Notes: generated by a model not told the origin, from the letters alone. A DNA stretch of 64,000 nucleotides from Ciceribacter sp. T2.26MG-112.2 (GCF_900492205.1 NZ_UEYQ01000012.1:51536-115535), one strand, 5' to 3'. Counted from the first letter of the stretch, positions 22,634 to 32,773 are shown. Numbers and translations: made by a program.

Positions 22634-25021
22634 ATGCTCAACGACGTCGCCGGTCTGACATTGATGGCCATGCTCCTGCCGTTCGCCGGCGCGCTTGTCG
22701 CCCCCTATCTGACCGCCCGTCTCGGCGCCAATGCGGCCTGGCTCCTGGCTCTCATCCCGGCCTTCGCCTTCGTCCATTTCGCCGGCTTCTGGCCGGCAAT
22801 CGCTGCCGGCGAGGTGGTGACCGGCGGCTATGCCTGGGTGCCGAGCCTGAACCTCTCCTTCTCCTGGTTCCTCGACGGCCTGTCGCTCACCTTTGCGCTG
22901 CTGATCACCGGCATCGGCACGCTGATCGTGCTCTATTCCGGCGGTTACCTCAAAGGCCACGTCCAGCAGGGCCGTTTCTTCTCCTTCATCCTGATGTTCA
23001 TGGGCTCGATGCTCGGCGTCGTGGTGTCCGACAGTTTCCTGATGCTGTTCGTCTTCTGGGAACTGACCTCGATCACCTCCTTCCTGCTGATCGGCTTCGA
23101 CCATTCCCGCGAGGCCTCGCGCCGCGCAGCCCTCCAGGCGCTGGTCGTCACCGGCGGCGGCGGCCTTCTTCTGCTCGCCGGCCTGATTTTCATCTGGAAC
23201 ATCACGGGCTTCACCCAGCTGTCGCTGCTTTTGCATTCCGGCGACATCCTGCGCGAAAGTCCGTTCTATGCGGCGGCGCTCTTCCTCGTGCTCGGCGGCG
23301 CCTTTACCAAGTCGGCGCAGTTTCCGTTCCATTTCTGGCTGCCCAACGCCATGGAGGCGCCGACCCCGGTCTCGGCCTACCTGCATTCCGCCACCATGGT
23401 GAAGGCCGGCGTCTACCTGTTGATGCGGCTCAATCCGGTAATGGGCGATACGCCGGCCTGGGAAATCCTGCTGCCCTTCTTCGGCGGCATTACCCTTCTG
23501 GTCGGCGCCGTGCTCGCCATCCGCCAGACCGACTTGAAGCTGATGCTCGCCTATACGACCGTTGCCTCGCTCGGCCTCCTGGTCATGCTGACCGGCTTCG
23601 GCTCGCCCTATGCGGTGGCAGCCGCGGTGCTCTACCTGGTCGCCCATTCGCTGTTCAAAGGCGGCCTGTTCATGGTTGCCGGCATCATCGACCATGAGGC
23701 CGGCACGCGCGACGTGACGAAGCTTGGCGGCCTGCGCTCGGCCATGCCGATCACCTTTGTCGCCGCGCTCTTCGCCGCCATCTCCATGGCCGGCCTGCCG
23801 CCCTTCTTCGGCTTCCTCGCCAAGGAGGAGATCTATGCAGCGCTTGCCGGCCCCGATCCGCGCGCCATCCTCTTCACGCTGGTCGCCATCATCGGCAATG
23901 CGCTGATGTTCGTCATCGGCTTTGCCGTGGCGCTGAAACCCTTCCTCGGGCCCAAGGTCGAGACGCCGAAGCATGCCCATGAAGGCCCGGTCCTGCTCTG
24001 GCTCGGGCCGCTGGTGCTGTCGCTGATCGGTCTTGCCGCCGCGCTGTTCTCGCCGGTCGCGCATGCCTATGTGTCTTCGCCCATGGCCAGCGCCGTTGCC
24101 GGCGAGGCCGAAACCGTGACGATCAGCCTCGTCCCGCATATCGGCCTGCCGCTCGCGCTTTCCGTGCTGACGGTCGCGCTCGGCATCCTCGTCTTCCTCG
24201 GCCTCGATCGCGCTCGCAGCCTCGTTGCCCGCCTCGTCGACGCGCTCGGTCCGGGGCCCGATCGCGGCTTCGACCACTTCATCGCCGGACTGGTGCGCCT
24301 CTCCTGGCGCGTGACGCAACTGGTGCAGAACGGCCGGCTCGAGGTCTACATGACCTCCACCTTCCTGCTCTTGGCGCTCGTGCTGCTAGTGCCGCCGATC
24401 CTCCATGGCGAACTGCCGGCCCTGCCGGCCTGGCCGTCCGACGTGCGCTTCCATGAACTGGCCTTCATCGTCATCGCCATCGTCGGGCTGATCGCGGTTC
24501 TCGCCGCCAGGGACAGGCTGACGGCGATCGTCTCGCTCGGCATCCAGGGCTTTGCCGTCGCCGTCATCTTCCTTCTGTTCGGCGCGCCCGACCTGTCGTT
24601 CACCCAGTTCATGGTCGAGACCCTGTCGGTCGTCATCCTCGCCCTGGTCATGACCCGCTTGCGCCTCTCGCCCTCCGACCACCGCACCTGGACACAGGTT
24701 CTGGGGGACGGCGCGATCGCGATTGCCGCCGGCCTCGGCTTCGCGCTCATGCTGCTGAAGTCCACCCAGGCGCCGTTCGACGCAGCACTCACCGATTTCT
24801 TCAACGCCTATTCCAAGGTGATCGCCCACGGCGCCAATGTGGTCAACGTCATCATCGTCGACTTCCGCGGCACCGATACGCTGGGTGAAATCTCCGTGGT
24901 GATGATCACGGGCCTGGCCATCCTGGCGCTGATCCGCATCCGGGTCGTTCCCGTTGCGCCGGCCCAGAAAACCGTCGCGGCGCTCAAGGGCAAGAATGTC
25001 GAGAAGGAGCTGCGCAAATGA
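22634..25021 (+). CDS. mrpA: Mrp/Pha cation:proton antiporter subunit A
   Basis: The 795-residue polytopic protein is homologous to respiratory complex I Nuo[22 protein letters not shown], the proton-channel block [38 protein letters not shown], and [12 protein letters not shown]. It also has the C-terminal MrpA/MbhD-like extension (about 600-790) that pairs with MrpB. Mrp complexes exchange Na+ or K+ for protons; rhizobial Pha is needed for pH and potassium adaptation. The size matches stand-alone MrpA. It overlaps mrpB by ATGA and heads a seven-gene operon. Confidence 0.93.
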   Translation: MLNDVAGLTLMAMLLPFAGALVAPYLTARLGANAAWLLALIPAFAFVHFAGFWPAIAAGEVVTGGYAWVPSLNLSFSWFLDGLSLTFALLITGIGTLIVLYSGGYLKGHVQQGRFFSFILMFMGSMLGVVVSDSFLMLFVFWELTSITSFLLIGFDHSREASRRAALQALVVTGGGGLLLLAGLIFIWNITGFTQLSLLLHSGDILRESPFYAAALFLVLGGAFTKSAQFPFHFWLPNAMEAPTPVSAYLHSATMVKAGVYLLMRLNPVMGDTPAWEILLPFFGGITLLVGAVLAIRQTDLKLMLAYTTVASLGLLVMLTGFGSPYAVAAAVLYLVAHSLFKGGLFMVAGIIDHEAGTRDVTKLGGLRSAMPITFVAALFAAISMAGLPPFFGFLAKEEIYAALAGPDPRAILFTLVAIIGNALMFVIGFAVALKPFLGPKVETPKHAHEGPVLLWLGPLVLSLIGLAAALFSPVAHAYVSSPMASAVAGEAETVTISLVPHIGLPLALSVLTVALGILVFLGLDRARSLVARLVDALGPGPDRGFDHFIAGLVRLSWRVTQLVQNGRLEVYMTSTFLLLALVLLVPPILHGELPALPAWPSDVRFHELAFIVIAIVGLIAVLAARDRLTAIVSLGIQGFAVAVIFLLFGAPDLSFTQFMVETLSVVILALVMTRLRLSPSDHRTWTQVLGDGAIAIAAGLGFALMLLKSTQAPFDAALTDFFNAYSKVIAHGANVVNVIIVDFRGTDTLGEISVVMITGLAILALIRIRVVPVAPAQKTVAALKGKNVEKELRK

Positions 25022-25437
25022 ACACGCTGATCTTCCGCACGGTCGCGCCGTTCCTCACCGCGCTGATGCTCCTGTTTTCGATCTTCGTGCTGCTGCGCGG
25101 CCATAACGAGCCGGGCGGCGGTTTCATCGGCGGGCTGATCGCCGCCTCCGCCTTTGCCATTTACGGCATCGCCTTCGGCGTCTCGGCGGTCCGTCGGGCG
25201 CTGTGGTTCCATCCGATGTCGGTGGCCGGCGCCGGACTGCTGCTCGCCACGCTGTCCGGCATGCTCTCGGTCGTCCTCGGTGTGCCCTTCATGACCGGTC
25301 TGTGGATCTATCCGCAGATCTTCGGCGTCGAGGTGCCGCTCGCCACCGTCATGTCCTTCGACGTCGGCGTCTATCTGGTCGTCGTCGGTGCCATCACCTC
25401 GATCGCGCTCGCACTGGAAGAAAGGGAGAGCGACTGA
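25018..25437 (+). CDS. mrpB: Mrp/Pha antiporter subunit B
   Basis: The 139-residue membrane protein has the MnhB domain: an N-terminal helix, [29 protein letters not shown], and a final [22 protein letters not shown] segment. The GHNxPGGGFxGGL motif is diagnostic. It starts within the mrpA stop (ATGA) and its stop overlaps the mrpC start (TGATG), so translation is coupled. Confidence 0.93.
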   Translation: MNTLIFRTVAPFLTALMLLFSIFVLLRGHNEPGGGFIGGLIAASAFAIYGIAFGVSAVRRALWFHPMSVAGAGLLLATLSGMLSVVLGVPFMTGLWIYPQIFGVEVPLATVMSFDVGVYLVVVGAITSIALALEERESD

Positions 25438-25814
25438 TGGAAGCGCTTCTGTCCGGCCTGGTCGGCATCTTCTTTGCCGGCGCCCTCTACCTGATGATGT
25501 CCAAGCATATCGTCCGCGTCCTGCTCGGCATCGTCATTCTCGGCAATGCGGTCAATCTTCTGCTGTTCACCACAGGTCGGCTGACCCGCGAGACGCCGCC
25601 GATCATCGCGGCAGGCTCTGACACGCTCTCGGCCGGCGCCGCCAATCCGCTGCCGCAGGCCCTCATCCTGACCGCCATCGTCATTTCCTTCTCCTTCTTT
25701 TGCTTCCTGCTGGTGCTGACCTATCGCGCCTACCAGGACCTCGGCACCGACGACACCGACGAGATGCGCGTCGCCGAGCCAAAGGGCGAGCCGCTGCCGC
25801 CGATGGGATACTGA
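25437..25814 (+). CDS. mrpC: Mrp/Pha antiporter subunit C (NuoK-like)
   Basis: The 125-residue protein has three helices with IVRVLLGIVILGNAVNLLLF and PLPQALILTAIVISFSFFCFLL, the NuoK/MrpC signature including the conserved acid-free LTAIVI helix. Its ATG at 25437 overlaps the mrpB stop. Unlike every other junction in the operon, it is followed by a 219-bp gap before mrpD, occupied by a palindromic repeat element. Confidence 0.93.
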   Translation: MEALLSGLVGIFFAGALYLMMSKHIVRVLLGIVILGNAVNLLLFTTGRLTRETPPIIAAGSDTLSAGAANPLPQALILTAIVISFSFFCFLLVLTYRAYQDLGTDDTDEMRVAEPKGEPLPPMGY

Positions 25815-25844
25815 GTGCATGATGATGTTTGCGCCTGATGTGAA

Positions 25845-26023
25845 CCCCCTCTGGCCTGCCGGCCATCTCCCCCACAAGGGGGGAGAGACCGTGCGGCACG
25901 GGCCCGGACAAACCTCCAAGGCCCAATGGAGGCCGAGTGTTCACGGCCTGAATTTCGGACGCAGCGCCGGCGGCGGGGCGGTCTCCCCCCTTGTGGGGGA
26001 GATGGCCGGCAGGCCAGAGGGGG
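25845..26023. repeat. MITE-like palindromic element, copy 2, inside the mrp operon
   Basis: Arms 25845-25883 and 25985-26023 are inverted copies (CCCCCTCTGGCCTGCCGGCC... against its complement) around a core of about 100 bp unlike those of the other two copies. It fills nearly the whole mrpC-mrpD gap and ends in GAGGGGG, 10 nt before the mrpD ATG. It would fold into a long cruciform in the polycistronic mRNA. Confidence 0.8.
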
Positions 26024-26033
26024 TCTTTTCCTG

Positions 26034-27647
26034 ATGGCCGTAACCTCCTCCCCCATCGACCTCTCGCTCGCCTTCGTCATGGCGCCGTCGACCGGTGCCG
26101 AGTGGCTGACCATCCTGCCTGTCGCCATCGGCCTCGGCTTCGGCGCCGTGCTGATGATGCTCAGGCATTCGACCAAGGCCCATCCGTTCATCGCCATTCC
26201 GGGCCTTGCCCTGATTGTGCTGGTCGACGCGTTGCTCTTGGCGCATGTGGCGGCAAACGGCCCGGTGACGATGATGATGGGCCGCTGGCTGCCGCCCTTC
26301 GGCATCGCCTTCACCGTCGACCTGACCGGGGTGCTTCTGGCGCTCGCCGCCGCCATCGTCGCGCTGGCCGGCAGCATCTATGCGCTCGGCGACATCAACC
26401 AGAGCGGCCGCCGCTACGGCTTCTATCCCTTCCTGATGGTGCTGATGGCCGGCGTCTCCGGCGCCTTCCTCACCGGCGACATCTTCAACCTCTATGTCTG
26501 GTTCGAGGTCCTGCTGATCTCGTCCTTCGGCCTCTTGATCCTCGGCTCCGAGCGCGAGCAGATCGACGGGGCGCTGAAATATGCGGTGCTGAACCTCATC
26601 GGCACGACGCTGTTCCTGATCGCCGTCGGCTATCTCTATGCGATCTTCGGCACGCTCAACATGGCCGACATTGCGCAAAAGGCCGGGTCCTTGCGCGAAA
26701 CCGCCCCGCTGATGACGCTCGGCGCCCTGTTCGTCTTCGCCTTCGGCATGAAGGCGGCCGCCTTTCCGGTCAATTTCTGGCTGCCGGCCTCCTACCACAC
26801 GCCGCGCATCGTCGTCTCCGCGCTGTTCGCCGGCCTTCTGACCAAGGTCGGCGTCTATGCGCTGCTGCGCGTCATGGTCATGCTCCTGCCGGTCGAGCGC
26901 GAGGCGCTCAGCCTCGTCATCGCCATTGCCGCGGCACTCACCATGGTGCTCGGCGCCATGGGGGCGCTTGCCCAGTCCGACATCCGCCGCTTCTTGGGAT
27001 TCGTCGTCGTCTCCGGCATCGGCTACATGCTGGCGGGTGCGGCGATCGCCGGAACGGCCGGGCTTTCGGCGGCGATCTTCTATGCCCTGCATTCGATCGT
27101 TCTGATGACAGCACTCTATCTTCTGGCGGGCGAGGCGGCGCGGCGCGAAGGCTCCTATCGCCTGGAAAGCCTGTCGGGCCTCTGGGCGGCTGCCCCCGCC
27201 TTTGCCGGCCTGTCGCTCGCCCTGTTCTTCGCCGGCTCCGGCCTGCCGCCATTCTCCGGTTTCTGGCCCAAGGCCATGCTGGTCAAAGCCTCGCTCGACA
27301 TCGGCGCCTGGTGGTTGGCGGGTTCGATCCTCTTGTCCGGCTTCCTCACCACCATCGCCTTCGGCCGCCTCTTCCTGCTCGCCTACTGGCGCCCGGCACC
27401 GGTTGCGACCGTGGCAGTGGGCGAGGGGACGTCAGCCGCTGACGCCGCCGTTTCGTCCGCCCCGATCGCGCTTGTCCCGCGTGCCCCGGCCTCGGCCATG
27501 CTGCCGATCCTCGTCCTTTCGGCGCTCGTCGTCTGGTTCGGCCTCTTCCCCGAACCGCTGATCGATCTGAGCCAGCGGGCGGCGATCGGGCTTGCCGACC
27601 CCGCGGCCTATCTCAAGTCCGTCTTTCCCGCGGGAGGTCAGCCATGA
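26034..27647 (+). CDS. mrpD: Mrp/Pha antiporter subunit D (NuoN/NuoM-like)
   Basis: The 537-residue protein has about 14 hydrophobic segments and the NuoL/M/N-like core: [64 protein letters not shown], and [20 protein letters not shown] 26034 begins a standard N-terminus ([12 protein letters not shown]). In-frame extension upstream lies inside the palindromic repeat and is rejected. The only Shine-Dalgarno candidate is the GAGGGGG at the end of that repeat. The stop overlaps the mrpE start (ATGA). Confidence 0.93.
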   Translation: MAVTSSPIDLSLAFVMAPSTGAEWLTILPVAIGLGFGAVLMMLRHSTKAHPFIAIPGLALIVLVDALLLAHVAANGPVTMMMGRWLPPFGIAFTVDLTGVLLALAAAIVALAGSIYALGDINQSGRRYGFYPFLMVLMAGVSGAFLTGDIFNLYVWFEVLLISSFGLLILGSEREQIDGALKYAVLNLIGTTLFLIAVGYLYAIFGTLNMADIAQKAGSLRETAPLMTLGALFVFAFGMKAAAFPVNFWLPASYHTPRIVVSALFAGLLTKVGVYALLRVMVMLLPVEREALSLVIAIAAALTMVLGAMGALAQSDIRRFLGFVVVSGIGYMLAGAAIAGTAGLSAAIFYALHSIVLMTALYLLAGEAARREGSYRLESLSGLWAAAPAFAGLSLALFFAGSGLPPFSGFWPKAMLVKASLDIGAWWLAGSILLSGFLTTIAFGRLFLLAYWRPAPVATVAVGEGTSAADAAVSSAPIALVPRAPASAMLPILVLSALVVWFGLFPEPLIDLSQRAAIGLADPAAYLKSVFPAGGQP

Positions 27648-28117
27648 TCCTCTATGCCATCAACCTGCTCATGGCGATCGTCTGGGCCGCCATCACCGGC
27701 AGCGCCTCGCTGCACAATCTGATCTTCGGCTTCGTGCTGTCGACCCTGGCGCTCGGCCTGATCCGCGAACAGATCAACGGCACCGGCTATATCCGCCGCG
27801 TGGTGAAGATCGCCTCGCTCGCCTGGCTGTTCTTCGTCGAACTGGCCAAGTCGGCCTGGAAGGTTGCCGTCATGGTGGTGAGCCCGAGGCTCGACATCAA
27901 GCCCGGCATCTTCGCCTTTCCGCTGACGGTGACGCGCGACTTCGAGATCACGCTGCTCGCCAACCTCATCACGCTCACCCCCGGCACGCTGTCGGTCGAT
28001 GTTTCCGACGACAAGAAGACGCTCTACGTGCACGCCATCGACTGCGCCGATCCCGAAGGCGCGCGCCGCGACATCGCCGACGGCTTCGAGCGCAAGATCC
28101 TGGAGGCCTTCGCATGA
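27644..28117 (+). CDS. mrpE: Mrp/Pha antiporter subunit E
   Basis: The 157-residue protein has N-terminal membrane helices and the MrpE/MnhE domain: [29 protein letters not shown] and [31 protein letters not shown]. The last third is a cytoplasmic alpha/beta tail. It overlaps mrpD and mrpF by 4 nt each. MrpE supports assembly and maximal antiport of the complex. Confidence 0.93.
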   Translation: MILYAINLLMAIVWAAITGSASLHNLIFGFVLSTLALGLIREQINGTGYIRRVVKIASLAWLFFVELAKSAWKVAVMVVSPRLDIKPGIFAFPLTVTRDFEITLLANLITLTPGTLSVDVSDDKKTLYVHAIDCADPEGARRDIADGFERKILEAFA

Positions 28118-28536
28118 TTGCTCCGGAAAGCATCATCCAGGCGGCGTGCAATTTCGCCCTCGTCATCCTCGGCATTTCCTTCCTTCTCACCGTCTATCGG
28201 GTGGTGAAGGGACCGACGCTGCCCGACCGGGTGCTGTCGCTCGACATGCTGGTCGGTATCGCCATCGGCTTCATCGCCGTCATCGCCATTCGCACCGGCT
28301 ACACGCTCTATATCGACATCGCCATCTCGCTCGGCCTCGTCGGCTTCCTTGCCACCGTCGCCTTTGCCCGCTTCATCCTGGCGCGCGGCGTGGTCGGCGA
28401 GAAGCCGCTGGAGGACGGACCGGTGCTGCGCACCGACAAGCAGAAGACAAAGGGCGCCAAGAAGGCCAAGCCTGCGGCCGCATCGGCCGCCGGCAGCAAG
28501 TCCGGCGGCGCGACAAGGGGAGGGGCACGCAAATGA
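28114..28536 (+). CDS. mrpF: Mrp/Pha antiporter subunit F
   Basis: The 140-residue protein has three helices and the core [34 protein letters not shown], typical of MrpF/MnhF. It is longer than usual because of a basic, alanine-rich tail of about 45 residues ([19 protein letters not shown]) that is probably disordered and cytoplasmic. The ATG overlaps the mrpE stop and the TGA overlaps the mrpG start. Confidence 0.92.
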   Translation: MIAPESIIQAACNFALVILGISFLLTVYRVVKGPTLPDRVLSLDMLVGIAIGFIAVIAIRTGYTLYIDIAISLGLVGFLATVAFARFILARGVVGEKPLEDGPVLRTDKQKTKGAKKAKPAAASAAGSKSGGATRGGARK

Positions 28537-28898
28537 TGGCCTACGGGATCGCCCTTTTCACAGGCCTTCTGATCGTCGGCGGGGCGCTTTTCGCGCTGAT
28601 CGCCGCGATCGGCATCAACCGCCTGCCCGACCTCTATACCCGCATGCACGCCGCCTCCAAGGCGGGCACGGTCGGCTCGGGCCTGCTGCTGCTCGCCGTC
28701 GGCCTGCATGCCGGCGACCTTGCCACCTTCAGCCGCGCGGTTGCCGGCTTCTTCTTCTTCATCCTGACCGCCCCGGTCTCGGCCCACCTGCTCGCCAAGG
28801 CGGCGCACCAGGTCGGTTACCGGCTCTCGCCGGTCTCCGTCTGCGATGAACTGAAGAGTGATGAGTTGAAGCGCAAGGCGTCGAAGGTCAAGGCATAG
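28533..28898 (+). CDS. mrpG: Mrp/Pha antiporter subunit G
   Basis: The 121-residue protein has three helices and the MnhG block [33 protein letters not shown], followed by a short charged tail. It is the last gene of mrpABCDEFG and starts inside the mrpF stop (ATGA). No clear intrinsic terminator follows in the first 100 bp. Confidence 0.92.
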   Translation: MMAYGIALFTGLLIVGGALFALIAAIGINRLPDLYTRMHAASKAGTVGSGLLLLAVGLHAGDLATFSRAVAGFFFFILTAPVSAHLLAKAAHQVGYRLSPVSVCDELKSDELKRKASKVKA

Positions 28899-29391
28899 AC
28901 TTCAGGTCGAGAAGACCGATCCCGGCTTTTGCCGCGCAGTCGAAAAGCCAAGTAAAGCGCTGATCTGTCGTCTTGTTTTGCCGGCAACGCAGCATATTTC
29001 GCAAGCGCAGCAAGTCAATCGATTCGGATTTTGAGCAAAAGTTCCATTGGCCTCCCCATAATTGGGGAAAAATATTACGTGGATTTTTTCCGGAATAGTG
29101 GTAACGAATTGATAGAGTCACGATCCTTGGAGACTTGGTTTTCTTGCGCTCTTGATTCCCGCAGCGACGTTGTATTCGCAACTGCTTGATCTGCCGGGGG
29201 TTAAGTCCACAGAAGGCCGGACTACAGGGTCAGTCGGGACAAATTCCTGAACGCTATTCCGGAATCTAGGGGTGGATTCCACGTCGGCAACGACAGGATT
29301 TGCGTTTGCGGCCTTTGTTCCGTGGCTTCAACGAGTGGTGCCGGCCGGTCAGCTGGCGCCTTGGCAAGCACAGTTGAACAGGAGACTAGAA
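28899..29391. other. 493-bp AT-richer region upstream of mucR
   Basis: No convincing gene is seen; a small minus-strand open frame at 28888-29181 lacks a ribosome-binding site and known motifs. An 11-bp word, TTCCGGAATAG at 29088-29098, recurs inverted (CTATTCCGGAA) at 29254-29264, about 130 bp before the mucR ATG. Ros/MucR genes are usually autorepressed from AT-rich leaders, so this is the likely control region. Confidence 0.4.
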
Positions 29392-29820
29392 ATGACAGAA
29401 ATCGCCCATGTCGCGGGCCAGGATCTGCTGGTGGAACTCACCGCGGACATCGTTGCGGCCTATGTGAGCCACCATGTGGTGCCCGTCGGGGACCTCGCCA
29501 ACCTCATTTCCGACGTACACTCGGCGCTCAGCAATACCGCGTCGCCGGCTCCGGTCGTCTCGGTCGTCGAAAAGCAGAAGCCGGCGGTCGCCGTGCGAAA
29601 GTCCGTTCAGGACGACCAGATCATCTGCCTGGAATGCGGCGGCTCCTTCAAGTCGCTGAAGCGCCACCTGATGACCCACCACAATCTCGGACCGGAAGAA
29701 TACCGCGACAAGTGGGACCTGCCGATGGACTACCCGATGGTGGCTCCCGCCTATGCCGAAGCGCGCTCGCGCCTGGCCAAGGAAATGGGCCTCGGCCAGC
29801 GCCGCAAGCGCGGCAAGTAA
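29392..29820 (+). CDS. mucR: Ros/MucR-family zinc-finger transcriptional regulator
   Basis: The 142-residue protein has an N-terminal helical oligomerisation region and a Ros-type zinc finger with Cys79, Cys82, His92 and His96 ([19 protein letters not shown]), followed by [38 protein letters not shown], the family signature. MucR/Ros proteins are global repressors or activators of exopolysaccharide, motility and cell-cycle genes and bind AT-rich DNA. AGGAG precedes ATG 29392. An intrinsic terminator follows at 29868-29894. Possible targets in this window include the glucan locus and the mucR leader itself. Confidence 0.93.
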   Translation: MTEIAHVAGQDLLVELTADIVAAYVSHHVVPVGDLANLISDVHSALSNTASPAPVVSVVEKQKPAVAVRKSVQDDQIICLECGGSFKSLKRHLMTHHNLGPEEYRDKWDLPMDYPMVAPAYAEARSRLAKEMGLGQRRKRGK

Positions 29821-29867
29821 GCGCAGCCCACCACGCGCGCCCTGCCGGAAAGGCGAAGGGCAAAACG

Positions 29868-29894
29868 AAACCGGACCGCGAGGCCCGGTTTTTT
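29868..29894 (+). terminator. Intrinsic terminator of mucR
   Basis: AAACCGG and CCGGTTT form a 7-bp stem with a 10-nt loop, running into TTTTTT. It lies 48 bp after the mucR stop. Confidence 0.8.
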
Positions 29895-30048
29895 GTTGTT
29901 GGGAATAAGGAAATAAATCCCATCAAAATTGTGCCGCGAACGCGAAACGCGGGGAAATTCAGAGGCAACGTAAAAAATCGCGTCTTCCGCCATCCCCGCA
30001 TTCTGATATGGGTGTATGAATTAATTCCTATCTATTGGGAGTAGTCAT

Positions 30049-30504
30049 ATGCCACAGCAGCAAGCCATTTCCGCCTCATCCGCTTCCGCCGCCACACCTG
30101 TCGGTCGGACCGCAATCCCGTCGCCGACGCAGTCGCCGGCGCAGTCGCAGTCCCAGGCCCAGGCCGCGGACCGCGCCGCACTGGCCGACCGGCGCATCGT
30201 CTGCATGGTGGTGCGCCAGCTCACCGCTGAACTGCTGGGCGTCGTCGGCGACCGCCAGGAGGTGCGGCGCGCGCGCCGGCGGGCCAGCTGCCATGTGCGC
30301 CAGATCGCCATGTATGTCTGCCATGTCGCGCTCTCCATGTCCTATGGCGAGATCGCCGAGGCCTTCGGGCTCGACCGCACGACGGTCAGCCATGCCTGCC
30401 ATGTGGTCGAGGACCGACGCGACGATGCGGCCTTCGACACCTTCGTCAGCACCGTCGAGCGGCTGGCCGAATCGGTCTGCATGGTCGCCGGGAGGCCGGC
30501 ATGA
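30049..30504 (+). CDS. Small DnaA domain-IV-like helix-turn-helix protein
   Basis: The 151-residue protein has a low-complexity Gln/Ser/Ala-rich N-terminus (residues 1-45) and a C-terminal domain resembling the DnaA origin-binding helix-turn-helix: RQIAMYVCHVALSMSYGEIAEAFGLDRTTVSHACHVVEDRR. That is the layout of the DnaA signature (RQIAMYL ... LS ... IG..FGGRDHTTV.HA). It has no AAA+ ATPase domain. GGGAG precedes the ATG. It overlaps the DUF6456 gene by ATGA, so both are co-translated. It could bind DnaA-box-like sites and act as a regulator; no target is evident. Confidence 0.85.
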   Translation: MPQQQAISASSASAATPVGRTAIPSPTQSPAQSQSQAQAADRAALADRRIVCMVVRQLTAELLGVVGDRQEVRRARRRASCHVRQIAMYVCHVALSMSYGEIAEAFGLDRTTVSHACHVVEDRRDDAAFDTFVSTVERLAESVCMVAGRPA

Positions 30505-31385
30505 TGCAGACGCTTCCGACGCCGGCCGAACGGCGCCTGCTTCTGCGCCTGCTGAAGCTTGCCCTGCGCGGCCCCCTTGAGGTCTTAAAGGGCGAGGACG
30601 GCCGGCTGTCGGTCTGTTGCGCAAAGAGCGGCGCGGAGAAGGGCAAGACAAAGGGCCGGAAGGAAGACGGGCCTGACGGTCCGGATGCCGGCCTGCCCAC
30701 CCGCATCACCGACGTTCCGGCCGGCCTGTTGCGCTTTGCGGTGGCGGGCGGGCTGATCGTCCGCGATGGACCGGTGCTGAAGTCAGGCGAGGGGACGGCC
30801 ACCTATCTGCGCCGGGCCATGGTCGCACCCGGCGACGAGGCCTTTCTCGAGCAGCACCGCGACATGGCCGACGAGACCCTGGTCGAGAACGGCCGGAGGC
30901 GGCCGGTCCGGCGCAATCTGGCCGAATCACCCCTGTCCGGCCTCGCCCGGCTGAAGGACCGCAACGGTGCCGCCTATTACGACGAACAGGCGATCGCCGC
31001 GGGAGAGCGGCTCGCCGTGGATTTCGAGCGCGCCGGCCTGCAGCCGCGCATCACGTCGTCCTTCGAGCCGCGCCTAGCCGGGCGGGTGCGGGGGGCGGCA
31101 CCCGCCTCGGTCGAGATCGCCGATTCGGCGCTGGGCGCCCGCGCCCGGGTCAATGCGGCGATCGAGGCCATGGGGCCGGAGCTTGCCGGCGTGGCGCTCG
31201 ACGTCTGCTGTTTCATGAAGGGGCTGGAGACGGTCGAGCGCGAGCGGCAATGGCCGGCCCGCTCCGCCAAGCTGATGCTGCGCGCCGCCCTTCTGGCACT
31301 CGCCCGCCACTATGCGCCGCCACCCAAGGGCGGCCGCCGCCGGCATCACTGGGGCACGCAAGATTTCCGCCCGGAAATCGGCTGA
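30501..31385 (+). CDS. DUF6456 domain protein
   Basis: The 294-residue protein has a winged-helix-like start (AERRLLLRLLKLALRGPLEVL) and a C-terminal DUF6456-type domain around residues 130-290: NLAESPLSGLARLKDRNGAAYYDEQAIAAGERLAVDFERAGL and VALDVCCFMKGLETVERERQWPARSAKLMLRAALLALARHY. The second part resembles terminase- or replication-type DNA-binding helices. It is translationally coupled to the DnaA-domain-like protein, a pairing that seems conserved in Rhizobiaceae. The function is unknown; a nucleoid or cell-cycle role is a guess. Confidence 0.8.
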   Translation: MMQTLPTPAERRLLLRLLKLALRGPLEVLKGEDGRLSVCCAKSGAEKGKTKGRKEDGPDGPDAGLPTRITDVPAGLLRFAVAGGLIVRDGPVLKSGEGTATYLRRAMVAPGDEAFLEQHRDMADETLVENGRRRPVRRNLAESPLSGLARLKDRNGAAYYDEQAIAAGERLAVDFERAGLQPRITSSFEPRLAGRVRGAAPASVEIADSALGARARVNAAIEAMGPELAGVALDVCCFMKGLETVERERQWPARSAKLMLRAALLALARHYAPPPKGGRRRHHWGTQDFRPEIG

Positions 31386-31579
31386 TGTGTCGCCTCGCAT
31401 CGGGCAGGTTGCGCGGGTGACCTTTTTGGCAACTTGGCCAAACAACCCACAGCGGCGGTCCGCATTTACGTGACATTATGCTAAATAAGCGGTAAATGCG
31501 CGCCTTGCGCCCTCCATCCCGTCGACGCACCCGCGGGCCCCTCAGCGCCTGACAAACCACTGACCGTCGGAAGACATCC

Positions 31580-32773
31580 ATGCCCTTTCGCATCCGCACC
31601 GCCTTGAGCCCTTCCCTGGCATTCATCACCATGGCCTTTGTCCTGACGGGCGCCGTCATCGGTCTCGCCATGGCCTATGTGCTGATCAACGAACGGGGCA
31701 GCGCCTACGAGGCGGCGCGGCTGACGAGTGCCGTCGAGGTCCGCATGCGCGGTGTCCAGACGGCCGTGGCGCAGTCGCTGCACCGGGAGTGGCGTCATCT
31801 CCTGGAGGTGCGCCGGAAATTGGCCGTGCTGCGGCCGCAGGACCTGCAGACGCAGCTCGACACGCTCGTCGGCGGTGGAAGCGTGGTGTCCTGGGCCGGC
31901 TATGCGCAAAGCGACGGGACTGTCGTCGCCGCGTCCGGCGGTCTGCTGGTGGGAGAGAGTGTCGAGCAGCGTCCCTGGTTCCGGGAGGGCCTGAGGGGGA
32001 CCTTTGCCGGCGATGCCCATGAGGCCCTTCTGCTTGCTGCCAAGCTGCCGCCGCAGGCCGACGGCGCCCCGCCGCAATTCCTCGACCTTGCCGCGCCCGT
32101 CGTGGATGCCGATGGTTCGGCCATCGGCGTGCTCGGGCTGCACCTCAACGTCGCCTGGGCCCAGCGCCTCCTGAACGAACTGGCCGCGTCGATGGCGGTG
32201 GATATCTTCGTCGTTGGCGCCGATGGCGCTGTCGTCGCCTCGTCCACCGGCGAACAGCCGCCGACCCTCGACCTGCCGAGCTTCCGAATGGCCCGTTCCG
32301 GCCTCTCCGGCTCGGGTGTCGAAACCTGGCCGGACGGCCGCACCTATTTCACCACCACGGTCCCCGAACTGAGCTATGCCGACCTGCCGCGGTTCGGCTG
32401 GAACCTGGTGGCCCGGATCGATGGCGAATACGCCGCCTTGCCGGCGCGTATCCTGTCGCGGGATCTGATGCTCCGCCTTGTCGGCTTTGCCCTGATCCTG
32501 GCGCTGCTTACCCTTCTGTTCATCGTCGCCTTCATCCGGCCGTTTGCCGAGCTTGCCCGCAATGCCGCCGACATTGCCGAGGGCAGGGATGTCTATCCCC
32601 TGGAAAGCCACCGGACGCGCGAGCTCGGCATGATCGGCGCGGCGCTGGCGCGCCTGCAATCGGCGGCCCATCCGCATGAAATGCCGCATGCCGGCGAGAA
32701 CGAGGAGCGCGCTAGCGACGCTCGAGACGCGAGAGAGCCTCGCCCAAGACGGCGGACAGCCGGGTCGAGGTGA
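31580..32773 (+). CDS. Membrane sensor with periplasmic dCache domain and HAMP-like linker, no output domain
   Basis: The 397-residue protein has a transmembrane helix at about 15-37, a periplasmic dCache domain (about 38-295, with SWAGYAQSDGTVVAASGGLLVGE, VEQRPWFREGL and ETWPDGRTYFTTTVPEL), a second helix at about 303-325 and a HAMP-like RPFAELARNAADIAEGRD. After that comes only a short charged tail (EERASDARDAREPRPRRRTAG); no kinase, GGDEF/EAL or MCP domain follows. The last 62 bp overlap the convergent glycosyltransferase gene. Either it signals through a partner or the output domain was lost. Confidence 0.8.
   Translation: MPFRIRTALSPSLAFITMAFVLTGAVIGLAMAYVLINERGSAYEAARLTSAVEVRMRGVQTAVAQSLHREWRHLLEVRRKLAVLRPQDLQTQLDTLVGGGSVVSWAGYAQSDGTVVAASGGLLVGESVEQRPWFREGLRGTFAGDAHEALLLAAKLPPQADGAPPQFLDLAAPVVDADGSAIGVLGLHLNVAWAQRLLNELAASMAVDIFVVGADGAVVASSTGEQPPTLDLPSFRMARSGLSGSGVETWPDGRTYFTTTVPELSYADLPRFGWNLVARIDGEYAALPARILSRDLMLRLVGFALILALLTLLFIVAFIRPFAELARNAADIAEGRDVYPLESHRTRELGMIGAALARLQSAAHPHEMPHAGENEERASDARDAREPRPRRRTAGSR

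Noticed and set aside
22511..24319. 602-codon minus-strand open frame opposite mrpA
   Set aside because: It is a glutamate/arginine/glutamine-rich shadow of a membrane-protein gene.
28888..29181. 97-codon minus-strand frame between mrpG and mucR
   Set aside because: It has no ribosome-binding site, no domain and overlaps the mrpG end; the region is better read as the mucR control region.
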